A stretch of 64,000 nucleotides of DNA from Bombiscardovia asteroides_K (GCF_048001765.1 NZ_CP181447.1:558001-622000), one strand, 5' to 3'. Shown: positions 30,022 through 39,309, numbered from the stretch's first letter. Made by a program: numbers and translations. Notes: a model not told the origin generated them from the sequence alone.

Positions 30022-31065
30022 TCAGCCAATGCCACAGGAACCATCCGGATTACAACCATGCATCGTATTATCTGGACGATGTATGAAGTCATTCCATTTA
30101 TCTTCCCAAGACCTATCATTCCCTTGGTTTTGTGGAGCAGATCCGCCGCCTCCACCGCCCTGATTGCCGGACGGCCGGGAGGCGGTCCGACGGGACTGCG
30201 TGGAACCTCTCCGCCCATTGCTGGAGGAGGCCTGACGGCGTTGGGTGGTGCCCTGCCGTTGCGCCTGCTGCTGCGAGGCCTGAGCCTGCGCCGCCTGGGC
30301 TGCAGCCTGCTGGTCGGCCTGGCTCTTGGCCTGCATGGAGGCGTTCACCCGGTCGATGGCCGTCTGCAAGGAGTTCACCGCATCCCGGTAGGCCTTCGCC
30401 CCATTCCCCTTGGCCTGGCCGGCCTGGTTGATGGCCTGCTGCAGGCCGTCACGGGTCGCGTTGTCGGCCACCTTCCCGTCAGAATCGCCCAACAGCTTTG
30501 ACGCTTCGTCCTTCTTCGTGTTCAGCGCCGCCTTCGCATCATTGAGGGTTTTCGCATCTCTGGAGGCGAGCACTGCCTTAGCCGACTTAGCCAGGGCCGC
30601 ATAATCGCTGTCCAGCTTCTTAGCCTTGCTGACTGCAGTGTTCAGCTCGCCTGTGGACATGGATGCATTGCATTGAATCAAAGAAGGCCTAAGACCGCCA
30701 GCAGCCTTCACGCTTCTGCTCATGTTTGTCACGGTCTTTGCATCCTTGACCTGGTCAGCTTTCACACCTGACGCTTCACGGTAGCGGGCCATCTTTGCAG
30801 AGCTAGTCCTTTCCTGCAGGCTCTTGGCAGCTCGGTTGCAGGATTCCAGCGCCGAACCATGCCGGCGGTTCTCTACCACGCGCCAGCCCGCAAGACCAGC
30901 CACGACCACCACCACAACGGCGACAATCACCGCAACCAGCCACTTCCGATGTCGCCCGCCTGACGTGGTATCCTCATCTCCCGGCACGACCGTCGGCGGA
31001 GCCTTATCGACCTTGGCCTCTTCGTCTGCTTCCTCAACTTCTGATTCCTGATCCTTATCGCCCAT
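30022..31065 (-). CDS. M4: single-pass membrane protein, array member
   Basis: 347 residues from ATG 31065 (MGDKDQESEVEE), GAGAAAGGG two bases further upstream. The cytoplasmic tail is more acidic than in siblings and different in sequence. RHRKW precedes the membrane segment LVAVIVAVVVVVVAGLAG. The ectodomain keeps ESC and IQC cysteines and the KVADNATRDGLQQAINQAGQ-like core. Linker QRRQASSSNGRRGSTQSRR, Gly-rich GGGGGGSAP, then a unique segment with SWEDKWNDFI and tail GCNPDGSCGIG. It is divergently placed from M5 across 875 bases. Confidence 0.85.
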   Translation of the reverse strand: MGDKDQESEVEEADEEAKVDKAPPTVVPGDEDTTSGGRHRKWLVAVIVAVVVVVVAGLAGWRVVENRRHGSALESCNRAAKSLQERTSSAKMARYREASGVKADQVKDAKTVTNMSRSVKAAGGLRPSLIQCNASMSTGELNTAVSKAKKLDSDYAALAKSAKAVLASRDAKTLNDAKAALNTKKDEASKLLGDSDGKVADNATRDGLQQAINQAGQAKGNGAKAYRDAVNSLQTAIDRVNASMQAKSQADQQAAAQAAQAQASQQQAQRQGTTQRRQASSSNGRRGSTQSRRTASRPSGNQGGGGGGSAPQNQGNDRSWEDKWNDFIHRPDNTMHGCNPDGSCGIG

Positions 31066-31940
31066 AACCCTTTCTCCGATTCTCTTCGCCGAGCATCACA
31101 CACAACATACCAGGCTGGAAGATAACTACGAATTTATTATCACTCATGCAAAATCAAAAGAGGCCCCGAGCTATCACCAATAAAGATATGTATGCAACTA
31201 TTGCGAGCCCATCCCCCGACAAGGTTTAAGTCTCGTGCCTGCATCGCAGATCCCCGTAATCGGTGATGTCGAAATGCAATTGTTTAAATTCGAAATTAAT
31301 AGTCGGATCCAATCACAGTTCGCACCTAGACGTACAGATGGCGGTACCGAGAGAAGCCATGGCCGGCAATTGACCATGTTTTCCTATGTGAACATGAAAG
31401 CGTTGAAAAGCGTTGACCGACTCTCTGCCCCAAACCTCTATGGTCGATAATGCCCTCACTTCGTCAGCCGAACCAAGCTATATCAACAAAGACAGAAAGT
31501 CTGAACAAGAGGACATAGATTGTATGAGAAAGGTTAACTGTTCTATTTTAGCATTTCCCCTTTCAAAGGCTCTTGCTTATGTATGAGAGACGGCCGTAAA
31601 GCTGTTCTGAATTTGGTACATTCATATATCTTCTGACTAAAATTTTCATATTCATTTCATCATTCACCTATCGAATTACATCAAATTTTGTATCGTCAGA
31701 GGATTCATAATCAGCTTCCTGATAAAGTATTGAATATCAATGCATCAATGATTCACTGCACAGCAGCGCACGGAAGTTGTTTGCAGCCTTGACGAGACCA
31801 CAAAGACTGTGCAGCAGAGGCAGACTCTGATGGGTGACAGAGTGGCATCGCCACAAATATGCGAGGTGGCAATGCGCGCCTGCCCAATCAATCACTGATC
31901 CTGAAAAGAGACAGAGGCTGAAGGAAAGAAGGAGTGTTTC
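31066..31940. other. Divergent intergenic region at the centre of the M array
   Basis: AT-rich compared with neighbours; should carry promoters for M4 (minus) and M5 (plus). Only small frames without ribosome sites occur (for example 31235-31450 plus). GAAAGAAGGAG just before M5 is a strong ribosome site. The inversion axis of the array lies here. Confidence 0.5.
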
Positions 31941-32996
31941 ATGGCGGGCCATGATGGCGAGGGGGCTGCGGGTCTGGGGAGCGTGTCCGACCCGGTTGGG
32001 GGTGAGGTTTCTGCTCCTGCGGCGATTGCGCCCGAGGGTGGAGGAGCCCCCTCGAACGGGCGGCGCCCGAAGTGGCTGGTGCCGGTGGTTGTCGCCGTGG
32101 TCGTGGTGGTGGTCGTCGTGGCTGGTCTTGTGGGCTGGCGCGTGGTGGAATCACGCCGGCATGGTGCGGCGTTGGACTCCTGCAGCCGGGCGGTGAAGAC
32201 CCTAAAGGGGAAGACCGGTTCGGACCGGTTGGCGCAGTACCGTGAGGCGGCGGGCGTAAAGTCCGACCAGGTCAAGGACGCGAAGACGGTGGCGGCTATG
32301 CGCCGCAGCGTGAAGGACGCCGAAGGGATCAGGCAGCCGACGGTCCGGTGCAAGCCCTCCATGTCCACCGGTGAGTTGAATGCGACGGCTGACCAGGCCG
32401 GAAGAATCGACGGCAAATATGCGGCTTTGTCTAAGGCTGCCAAGGGGGTGATCGCGTCCCGTGATGCGAAGGCCCTGGAGGATGCCAGGGCGGCCCTGGA
32501 CGGGAAGAAGGAGGAGGCGTCGAGGCTGCTGGCCGATTCGGACGGGAAGGTGGCCGACAATGCTACCCGTGACGGCCTGCAACAGGCCATCAACCAGGCC
32601 GGCCAGTCAAAGGCGGATACGGCGAAGGCCTACCAGGATGCGGCGGATGCGCTGCAGGCGGCCATCGACCGGGTGAACGCCTCCATGCAGGCCAAGAGCC
32701 AGGCCGACCAGCAGGCCGCAGCCCAGGCTGCACAGCAGCAGGCGCAGAAGCAGCAGGCGCAACGGCAGGGCACCACCCGACGCCGTCAGGCCTCCCCCAA
32801 CAATAGGCGGAGAGGCTCCACGCAAACCCGCCGGCCTGCCTCTCGGCCGTCCGGCAACCGGGGCGGCAGAGGCGTCGGATCAGCTCCGGCTCCAGCTCAG
32901 GACAATTGGTCGGAACAAGCGTTTGAGGAATGGTCCAAAGGGAATACTACAGGCGGTAATGGTTGTAATTCGGCTGGCGTGTGTGTTCTTGGCTGA
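31941..32996 (+). CDS. M5: single-pass membrane protein, intact inverted copy of M2
   Basis: 351 residues from ATG 31941 (MAGHDGEG), with GAAGGAG six bases before it. Identical to M2 in protein sequence from about residue 15, except where M2 is frameshifted. Membrane segment is an unusually pure Val run after RRPKW. Conserved cysteines in DSC and VRC; FIVAR-like helices; Gln-rich AQQQAQKQQAQRQG; Arg-rich linker; unique segment with WSEQAFEEW; tail GCNSAGVCVLG, in which the usual GIG is VLG. The terminator hairpin follows the stop. First gene of the plus-strand half. Confidence 0.88.
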   Translation: MAGHDGEGAAGLGSVSDPVGGEVSAPAAIAPEGGGAPSNGRRPKWLVPVVVAVVVVVVVVAGLVGWRVVESRRHGAALDSCSRAVKTLKGKTGSDRLAQYREAAGVKSDQVKDAKTVAAMRRSVKDAEGIRQPTVRCKPSMSTGELNATADQAGRIDGKYAALSKAAKGVIASRDAKALEDARAALDGKKEEASRLLADSDGKVADNATRDGLQQAINQAGQSKADTAKAYQDAADALQAAIDRVNASMQAKSQADQQAAAQAAQQQAQKQQAQRQGTTRRRQASPNNRRRGSTQTRRPASRPSGNRGGRGVGSAPAPAQDNWSEQAFEEWSKGNTTGGNGCNSAGVCVLG

Positions 32997-33010
32997 TTGA
33001 TTGAGAATTT

Positions 33011-33053
33011 GCCAGCGGGACCGGTTGCTTGGTAGGTCTCCCTTCCCGCCGAT
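33011..33053 (+). terminator. Terminator hairpin downstream of M5
   Basis: GCCAGCGGGA with a weaker TCCCGC partner (33044-33049), after the same TGATTGATTGAGAATTT as the other members. Confidence 0.5.
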
Positions 33054-33452
33054 GTTGCTTTCGGACGAATATATGCGCGTCTTCTTCCTGGAAGCGGAAG
33101 GGAAACATCTATAAATACTCTTGGAAAGATCGGAAATTGAGTCGGCTGGTCTCTGCACTTTGGTTCCGGAGTGTGCTAAGGCGGCGGCCAGGGCCGCCGC
33201 TGTTAGCTGTTGTAGCCGTCATTGCGAAGTAAATAACATCTGGAAATGCATCTGCAGTTTGTGTTGCATGTACGGCACATGGTTCAAGGACGTGCTCCGA
33301 TTCTCGATTTGGGGGAGAACGGTCGTGAAAACCCCAGCTTAGCCGGGGGTGCATATCCAGCTCCTGTGTGAGCTAGAGACTCATTAGCCAAGATTTATCT
33401 CCTGTCTACGCACAGGGTTCTGTGGTAAGGGTGGCTGGCTTATGTACAAAAG

Positions 33453-33482
33453 TTGACTTTAGTACTGTGCAGGCGGTTATCT
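33453..33482 (+). promoter_or_regulatory. Predicted M6 promoter
   Basis: TTGACT, 18-base spacer, TTATCT, within a block identical to the M2 promoter region. The following leader has GGGGAGGGGG, a broken version of the M2 poly-G tract. Confidence 0.6.
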
Positions 33483-33534
33483 TAATAGGGGAGGGGGCAG
33501 CCATAATCCGCGCGGATGGTTAGAGAGGATGGTC

Positions 33535-34605
33535 ATGGCGGACCAGGATGATGAGGGGGCTGCGGGCCTGGAGAGCGTGTCCGACCCGGTTGGGGGTGAG
33601 GTTTCTGCTCCTGCGGCGATTGCGCCCGAGGGCGGAGGAGCCCCCTCGAACGGGCGGCGCCCGAAGTGGCTGGTCCCGGTGGTTGTTGCCCTGCTGGCGG
33701 TCGTGTTTGTTGCCGGTCTTGTGGGCTGGCGCGTAGTGGAATCACGCCGGCATGGTGCGGCGCTGGGCTCCTGCAGCCGGGCGGTGAAGACCCTAAAGGG
33801 GAAGACCGGTTCGGACCGGTTGGCGCAGTACCGTGAGGCGGCGGGCATAAAGGCCGACCAGGTCAAGGACGCGAAGACGGTGGCGGCTATGCGCCGCAGC
33901 GTGAAGGACGCCGAAGGGATCAGGCAGCCGACGGTCCGGTGCAAGCCCTCCATGTCCACCGACGGGCTGAACGAGGCGGCCGGAAGGGCCAAAAAGCTGG
34001 ACGGTGAATATGCGGCCGTGTCCAAAGCGGCGGATGCCGTGCTTGCCTCCCGAGATGCGAAGGCCCTGGAGGATGCGAAGGCGGCATTGGACGCGAAGAA
34101 GGGCGAGGCGTCGAAGCTGCTGGCCGATTCCGACGGGAAAGTGGCCGACAATGCGACCCGCGACGCCCTGCAGCAGGCCATCAACCAGGCCGGCCAGTCA
34201 AAGGCGGATACGGCGAAGGCCTGCCGGGATGCGGCGGACGCCCTGCAGGCGGCCATCGACCGGGTGAACGCCTCCATGCAGGCCAAAAGCCAGGCCGACC
34301 AGCAGGCCGCAGCCCAGGCGCAGGCGCAGGCGCAGGCGCAGGCGCAAGCCGCGCAGCAGGCAGCCCAAAGGTCAGGATCTCCGCAACGAAAGTCGGCGAC
34401 CTCCACCAACAGGCGGAAAGGCTACACACAATCCCGTCGGCCCTCCTCCCGGCCGTCCGGCAACCAGGGCGGCGGAGACAGCGGATCAGCTCCAGCACCG
34501 TCTAGGGCACAAAATAGTGGTGGCTCAGATTCAAGTCTTGATGATTGGATTAACCATGTGGATCCCAGTCCTTGTAAAAAGGGTGAGGCCTGTGGCATTG
34601 GCTGA
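33535..34605 (+). CDS. M6: single-pass membrane protein, array member
   Basis: 356 residues from ATG 33535 (MADQDDEG), six bases after GAGAGG; the ATG at 33529 touches that site and is less likely. N-terminal half is almost the same as M2/M5, while the ectodomain after VRCKPSMST follows M1 (GRAKKLDGEYAAV), so the gene is a mosaic. Membrane segment LVPVVVALLAVVFVAGLVG. The low-complexity linker contains an AQ repeat (QAQAQAQAQA) encoded by repeated CAGGCG units, another possible slippage site. Tail DWINHVDPSPCKKGEACGIG, nearly that of M7. Confidence 0.87.
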   Translation: MADQDDEGAAGLESVSDPVGGEVSAPAAIAPEGGGAPSNGRRPKWLVPVVVALLAVVFVAGLVGWRVVESRRHGAALGSCSRAVKTLKGKTGSDRLAQYREAAGIKADQVKDAKTVAAMRRSVKDAEGIRQPTVRCKPSMSTDGLNEAAGRAKKLDGEYAAVSKAADAVLASRDAKALEDAKAALDAKKGEASKLLADSDGKVADNATRDALQQAINQAGQSKADTAKACRDAADALQAAIDRVNASMQAKSQADQQAAAQAQAQAQAQAQAAQQAAQRSGSPQRKSATSTNRRKGYTQSRRPSSRPSGNQGGGDSGSAPAPSRAQNSGGSDSSLDDWINHVDPSPCKKGEACGIG

Positions 34606-35062
34606 TTGATTGAGAATTTGCCAGCGGGACCGGTTTCTTACCAGGTCTCCTATCCCGCTGACGCTACATGAGGGCATCTCTTCACGGTACTGGAATGGAA
34701 AAGGAAACATCAGCGATGACACTAGGAAGATAGGACGCTGATCCAGTTGTCTTCTGGGTCTGAGCTCAAAATACGGTCACTTATTGAATTGCAAGTGTGG
34801 CATTTTGGCTGAGAAAAGTACTCCCAATTTTTATACGGTGGCGTGATGACTGGGAAAAAGAAATTCCCTCGACTTTGGTAGAGGCTCATGCCCAGCTCCT
34901 AAGTTGGTCGAATACTGATCAGCTACGAACCATCACTGTTTACAACGAAAGTGGCTGAGTTGAGGATGACTGGCTTATATATGTGAGGACACTCTAGTTT
35001 TACGTGGTCGGTTACTCTGGGATAAGGCGATGGTGCTCGCAAGTGAGAAGAAGGATTGTTTC
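34606..35062. other. Spacer between M6 and M7
   Basis: M6 terminator followed by an AT-richer leader for M7. GAAGAAGGA lies nine bases before the M7 start. No gene seen. Confidence 0.45.
34620..34661 (+). terminator. Terminator hairpin downstream of M6
   Basis: CCAGCGGGA / TCCCGCTG inverted repeat 14 bases after the stop, same family as after M2, M4 and M5. Confidence 0.6.
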
Positions 35063-36103
35063 ATGGCGAATCAGAAAGATGAAAAGATTGAGAGGCTGGG
35101 GAGTGTGTCCGGACCGGTCGGGGGTGAGGTTTCTGCTCCTGCGGCGATTGTGCCCGAGGGCGGAGGAGCCCCCTCGAACGGGCGGCGCCCGAAGTGGCTG
35201 GTGCTGGTGGTTGTCGCCCTGCTGACGGTCGTGGTTGTTGCCGGTCTTGTGGGCTGGCGCGTGGTGGAGAACCGCCGGCATGGTGCGGCGCTGGACTCCT
35301 GCAGCCGGGCGGTGAAGGCCCTAAAGGGGAAGACCGGCTCGGACCGGTTGGCGCAGTACCGTGAGGCGGCGGGCATAACGTCCGACCAGGTCAAGGATGC
35401 GAAGACCGTGGTGGCCATGGCGCGCAGCGTGAAGGACGCCGAAGGAATCAAGGAGCCTACGGTCCGGTGCAATGCCACCATGTCCATCGGGGATCTGAAT
35501 GCGACGGCCGACCAGGCCGGAAAGATCGACGGCAAATATGCGGCTGTTGCCAGGACTGCCAAGGCGGTGACCGCGTCCCGGGATGCGAAGGCCCTGGATG
35601 ATGCGAAGGCGGCCCTGGATGGGAAGAAGGGCGAGGCATCGAAGCTGCTGGCCGATTCGGACGGGAAGGTGGCCGACAATGCTACCCGTGACGGCCTACA
35701 ACAGGCCATCAATCAGGCCGACCAGGTCAAGGGTGATGGGGCGAAGGCCTACCGGGATGCGGCGGCCGCCCTGCAGGCGGCCATCGACCACGTGAACGCG
35801 TCCGTGCAGGCCAAGAGCCAGGCCGACCAACAAACCGCAGCCCAGGCGGCGCAGGCAGCACAGCAGCAGGCGCAACGGCAGGGCGCCACCCAACGCCGTC
35901 AGGCCTCCTCCAACAGTGGGCGGAAAGGCTCCACGCAATCCCGCCAGCCCGCCTACCGGCCTTCCGGCAACCGGGGCGGCGGATTTGCTCCAGCACCATC
36001 AACGCCGCAAAATGGAGATGTCTCAGATTCGGCGGTCAATGATTGGCTTCACCATTTCAATCCTAGTCCTTGCAAAAAGGGCGAGGCTTGTGGCATTGGC
36101 TAA
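35063..36103 (+). CDS. M7: single-pass membrane protein, array member
   Basis: 346 residues from ATG 35063 (MANQKDEK), chosen by AGAAGGA and alignment with siblings. RRPKW, membrane segment LVLVVVALLTVVVVAGLVG, GWRVVENRRHG. Cysteines in DSC and VRC; helices as in M5 (ADQAGKIDGKYAAV). Linker TQRRQASSNSGRKGSTQSRQ, then GGGFAPAPSTPQ, an acidic amphipathic segment (DSAVNDWLHHF) and tail PSPCKKGEACGIG. No terminator follows; M8 begins 115 bases later on the same strand, so the two are probably co-transcribed. Confidence 0.87.
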   Translation: MANQKDEKIERLGSVSGPVGGEVSAPAAIVPEGGGAPSNGRRPKWLVLVVVALLTVVVVAGLVGWRVVENRRHGAALDSCSRAVKALKGKTGSDRLAQYREAAGITSDQVKDAKTVVAMARSVKDAEGIKEPTVRCNATMSIGDLNATADQAGKIDGKYAAVARTAKAVTASRDAKALDDAKAALDGKKGEASKLLADSDGKVADNATRDGLQQAINQADQVKGDGAKAYRDAAAALQAAIDHVNASVQAKSQADQQTAAQAAQAAQQQAQRQGATQRRQASSNSGRKGSTQSRQPAYRPSGNRGGGFAPAPSTPQNGDVSDSAVNDWLHHFNPSPCKKGEACGIG

Positions 36104-36218
36104 TTGATATATGCAGGTACCTTCCACCCAGCCTGCGGTAATTGTTAAATTTGGTAACAGTGAATTGACAGAATTGATTGTGAACGATATGAATCGGGGA
36201 ATCGAGCGGCTCGCAGAA

Positions 36219-37178
36219 ATGGATAATCAGGACAAGTCTAAACCTAATTCTGACGAAGCGAAGGAGCCTCGTCCGAAATGGATGATTCCCTTAATTGCAG
36301 TCGTAGTAGTGTCGGTGCTGGCCTTGGCTGGTGTTTTCGCCTGGCGTGCCTATGAGCATCGCCAACATGATTCGGCGCTTTCCTCGTGTTCGCAAGCTGT
36401 TAGCAATTTACATGGGCTCACAAGACCGTCTCAGCTGGCCAGATATCATGAAGCCGTAGCTGTGCGGGCCGACCAAGTGAAGGACGCGAAGACTATAAAA
36501 ACTATGAACCGGAGCGTCAAGGCTGTCGGCAGTCTTCGCCCGCAGACTCTTCAGTGCAAGACATCCATGTCAACAGAGAGTTTGGAAGCAACTGCCAACA
36601 AGTCTAAGAAGTTAGATGCCGGGTACCACGCTGTATACAAGGCTGCCAATGCGGTTCTGGCTTCCCGCGACGCCAAGACCCTCGATGATGCGAAGGCTGC
36701 TCTGAGTGGCAAAATAAACGAAGCAAAGAAACTGTTGCAGGACAGCGATGGGAAGGTGGTTGACAATACCGTTCGTGACAATTTGCAGAAGGTCATAGAT
36801 CAGGCTGGCCAGATTACGGGAGGCGAGATAAAGGCTTATCAGGACGCAGTGAGCGCGTTACAAGTGGCCATTGATCGGGTGAACGCTTCTACGCAGGCCA
36901 AGAGCCAGGCAGACCAGCAGACCGCTGGCCATGCGCAACGGCAAAGCCGGCCAACATCCTCCAACAATGGTCGAAGAGGCTCCGTGCAATCCCGTCGGCC
37001 TGCCTCCCGGCCTTCCGGGAACCGAGGCGGCGGAGGCGGTGGATCTTCGCACGCGCCGACAGCCCCATCATCCCCACAAAGAGGTGATGGTAATGGAACC
37101 GGCGGGCATGCCGTATTGCCCCCGTTAGATACAACGCATCATGGTTGTAATCCGGATGGTTTCTGTGGCATTGGCTGA
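36219..37178 (+). CDS. M8: most divergent single-pass membrane protein of the array
   Basis: 319 residues from ATG 36219 (MDNQDKSKP), chosen because it aligns with MANQKDEK of M7; the frame is open back to 36111 but without a ribosome site. PRPKW, membrane segment MIPLIAVVVVSVLALAGVF, then AWRAYEHRQHD, so the membrane-proximal Arg cluster is changed. Cysteines in SSC and LQC are kept, as is the DAKTLDDAKAALS helix. Codon use is more AT-rich than in siblings, which suggests longer separate history. Tail GCNPDGFCGIG matches M4. It lies at the right end of the array behind M7. Confidence 0.82.
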   Translation: MDNQDKSKPNSDEAKEPRPKWMIPLIAVVVVSVLALAGVFAWRAYEHRQHDSALSSCSQAVSNLHGLTRPSQLARYHEAVAVRADQVKDAKTIKTMNRSVKAVGSLRPQTLQCKTSMSTESLEATANKSKKLDAGYHAVYKAANAVLASRDAKTLDDAKAALSGKINEAKKLLQDSDGKVVDNTVRDNLQKVIDQAGQITGGEIKAYQDAVSALQVAIDRVNASTQAKSQADQQTAGHAQRQSRPTSSNNGRRGSVQSRRPASRPSGNRGGGGGGSSHAPTAPSSPQRGDGNGTGGHAVLPPLDTTHHGCNPDGFCGIG

Positions 37179-37630
37179 TTGATTGGAAATTGAACATCTG
37201 CCATAGGTGCTGATTGCCTGGAGGATTTTCTACCCTGCTAGCATTGCTAGTGGGGTCATGAGGCTGTCTCTTTCACAGTACTTTGCTATATTCGCTGGGG
37301 AATGCGATATGGCTCGGCCTACGTCTGAACGTGTAGGTGTATATAAGGATATCAATGGCTTTTTTGAATCGGCCCTAGGCCACACACAAGTGAGAGAATT
37401 TATTCTCAGATTTTGGTATCGCTTTTGATTGATGCCACCTCACTGACGGGGGTTTAGGTAGCAGCTTGTCACCGGGGGTGATCCGCACTGAATGCGGGCC
37501 GCTACTGCTGGAGCGAGTGCTGATACGGCCGTTGCGAAGGTGATGAATACCCGCAGGGCTTTGCGTCGCACTTTCTCCATCGCATCAATAGGACGATGTG
37601 CCGAATCAGTGCAGGAGGCTGTACCCGGTA
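37179..37630. other. Spacer after the M array
   Basis: No coding potential convincing on either strand; no T-run terminator found. It separates M8 and the convergent lipoprotein gene. Confidence 0.4.
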
Positions 37631-38209
37631 TTATGCGGTCTGCTTCGGCAAACTCCGAACATGTGGATCGAGCAATGCAATCAATTTGACACCATTCGGC
37701 TGGTCACATGAGAGTTTGTGCGGATTACCCTGTTTAATGTCAATCTTTGCGAAGGGGAAGAAATTCTGCCCGTCGCCTGCCGGGTAATTCAAGTTTGAAG
37801 AAGAACGCTGCATGGCTTGTCCGTTCACCTTGCATTGCGCGGCTTCTGTCTGCTTAAGATCGGCCCGCTGTGCGAGTACATACAGGGTTCCCGACTTGTT
37901 CGCGGAGATGGTTGTGACGTTGCCGTCACCAGAAACGTCGTACTTTGTCAAAGATGAAAGGTAATTGGAGACCTGTTCCACGGACGGCTCTGACCGATTG
38001 GATCCCTGACAGCCCGAGAACAGGGCCACACTCATCAAAACTGCTACGAGGGCGATTATTTGTTTTTTCCAGATGGCGCCAGCCGTCCTTGCTTCCCTAT
38101 GGAACCGGGCTGGCAATGCAGTGAGCCGCCCTAAGCTTTCTTGGGAGTCGCGCCGATGCACCTCTGCCGGGTTAGAGTCCGTCTGTTCAAAAGCCTTTGT
38201 CTTCTTCAT
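37631..38209 (-). CDS. Putative lipoprotein or membrane-anchored protein
   Basis: 192 residues from ATG 38209, with AAGGAG five bases upstream. The first 48 residues are hydrophilic, then KKQIIALVAVLMSVALFSGC, a hydrophobic stretch ending in a lipobox-like LFSGC near residue 68. The long N-terminal region is unusual for a lipoprotein signal, so it could instead be a type II membrane protein. The outer part (about 120 residues) has two further Cys (QC, SC) that may form a disulfide. I recognise no family. It faces the M array convergently. Confidence 0.7.
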   Translation of the reverse strand: MKKTKAFEQTDSNPAEVHRRDSQESLGRLTALPARFHREARTAGAIWKKQIIALVAVLMSVALFSGCQGSNRSEPSVEQVSNYLSSLTKYDVSGDGNVTTISANKSGTLYVLAQRADLKQTEAAQCKVNGQAMQRSSSNLNYPAGDGQNFFPFAKIDIKQGNPHKLSCDQPNGVKLIALLDPHVRSLPKQTA

Positions 38210-38528
38210 TAGTTCTCCTTAGGCAGGTGGAAGAGGGTGCACAACACTGTTAACTGATTTAAGTTTCATAACTCAGAAGAGCGGTTATTAGTTATAGCCA
38301 TGTTAGCTCGTTATTCAGGATATACGAATATTCACCAGTTTGTATCTTTCGCGGTCGAAATCTGGCTATATTTACCTGATTAGCACCATGCATGCGATTC
38401 CTACCTGCTTTAAGCTTGAGATCACAACAGGAATTGTGATTGACCTTGAGGAAGTCTCTGAAGACGTGTGCTTGTCACATTGTTTTCTTACCGGCTATTT
38501 ACCAATACAGAAACAATTGCTAGAAAAT
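38210..38528. other. Spacer with no recognised gene
   Basis: AT-rich; includes the lipoprotein leader at its left. A plus-strand frame from 38340 overlaps the small minus gene and has no ribosome site. Confidence 0.4.
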
Positions 38529-38669
38529 TCATATGAGTCTGGCTGCATTTCTGAGTTGTGCCGCCAGTTCAGTGAATGTTTTCTGCCCGCTGACCATTTC
38601 TCGTATCCAGCGATACATGCCATTGCACTTAGGTTCGTCTGAATCGTCAATATCCAATTCGTCGTCCAT
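38529..38669 (-). CDS. Small acidic protein downstream of the DUF4065 gene
   Basis: 46 residues from ATG 38669: an acidic start (MDDELDIDDSDEPK) followed by a helix-prone end (MYRWIREMVSGQKTFTEL). It starts 68 bases after the DUF4065 stop on the same strand, and the frame may extend to a TTG further upstream. Its composition looks like a real protein. It could be a partner of the DUF4065 gene or the end of a longer lost gene; no family is recognised. Confidence 0.4.
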   Translation of the reverse strand: MDDELDIDDSDEPKCNGMYRWIREMVSGQKTFTELAAQLRNAARLI

Positions 38670-38737
38670 TTTGAAAACCCAAGAAGACGAATCTTGCAAG
38701 GTGACTCTTTTGCCGGCTTGTTCCTTGCAGTGTTACC

Positions 38738-39274
38738 CTATGAATCTTCCAACAGTTTCAGCGCATTTGGGAATCGCTCATCGACTGCACGAACACCTCC
38801 GGCTAGGGTTCTCCGCAAATCAGGATGATCAATGCCATTGTGAGAGCGGAGCATGGCCTCTTCAGTAATTTCTTTGTTCTTGCCGGATTCATATACAGCT
38901 TTCCAGGCTGAACCGTCACGATGTAAATAGTCCACAAGTTCGAAGGCTGCCAATGGCCCGTATAAAGCGGCAACTCTTTGAACTACATTTCTCGCTGCTT
39001 GGAGTCCGGTTGGAGAATCAGTTTGTTCGTGCTCATCTATTGTAGCTGGGGCAGTTATCCGATTTGTGCCATACTCTTTGAATGCTGCATAAGCGCTCGG
39101 TTCCACGGGGCCGCATTCCCAGGCTTGTATAGGTTCGTCGAAAACCCCATGCCTGTGTATCCGAAGGCACTCAACCTGTGCGAAATACACCAGCTTGTTG
39201 ATTTTCATATTTGTCAAATACAGGTGTGTATGAGGATAGGCGATCAACATGTTGGCGATAGTCAATGCAAGCAT
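38738..39274 (-). CDS. DUF4065 / SocA-like (Panacea) protein, possible antitoxin
   Basis: 178 residues from ATG 39274 (MLALTIANMLIAY), after AAAGGAGG at ten bases. The pattern is typical of the DUF4065 family found in GepA, SocA and PanA: NMLIAY, LTNMKINKLVYFAQ, FDEPIQAWECGPVEPSAY, and an end with ALYGPLAAFELVDYLHRDGSAWKAVY. Known members act as antitoxins or proteolytic adaptors for neighbouring toxins. Here the neighbours are a 46-residue frame downstream and the broken end of a metallopeptidase upstream, so a complete toxin is not obvious. The system may be an orphan. Confidence 0.8.
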   Translation of the reverse strand: MLALTIANMLIAYPHTHLYLTNMKINKLVYFAQVECLRIHRHGVFDEPIQAWECGPVEPSAYAAFKEYGTNRITAPATIDEHEQTDSPTGLQAARNVVQRVAALYGPLAAFELVDYLHRDGSAWKAVYESGKNKEITEEAMLRSHNGIDHPDLRRTLAGGVRAVDERFPNALKLLEDS

Positions 39275-39309
39275 GTGATTCTTGCCTCCTTTCATGCTGA
39301 TTTGCGCCC

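Larger units (their letters stand above)
32997..33534. other. Spacer between M5 and M6
   Basis: Carries the M5 terminator, unexplained sequence from 33055 to 33345, and the M6 promoter region that duplicates the M2 promoter region in reverse. No gene supported. Confidence 0.5.

Noticed and set aside
31235..31450. A 71-codon plus frame in the M4-M5 spacer
   Set aside because: No ribosome site, no family, low-complexity chance frame.
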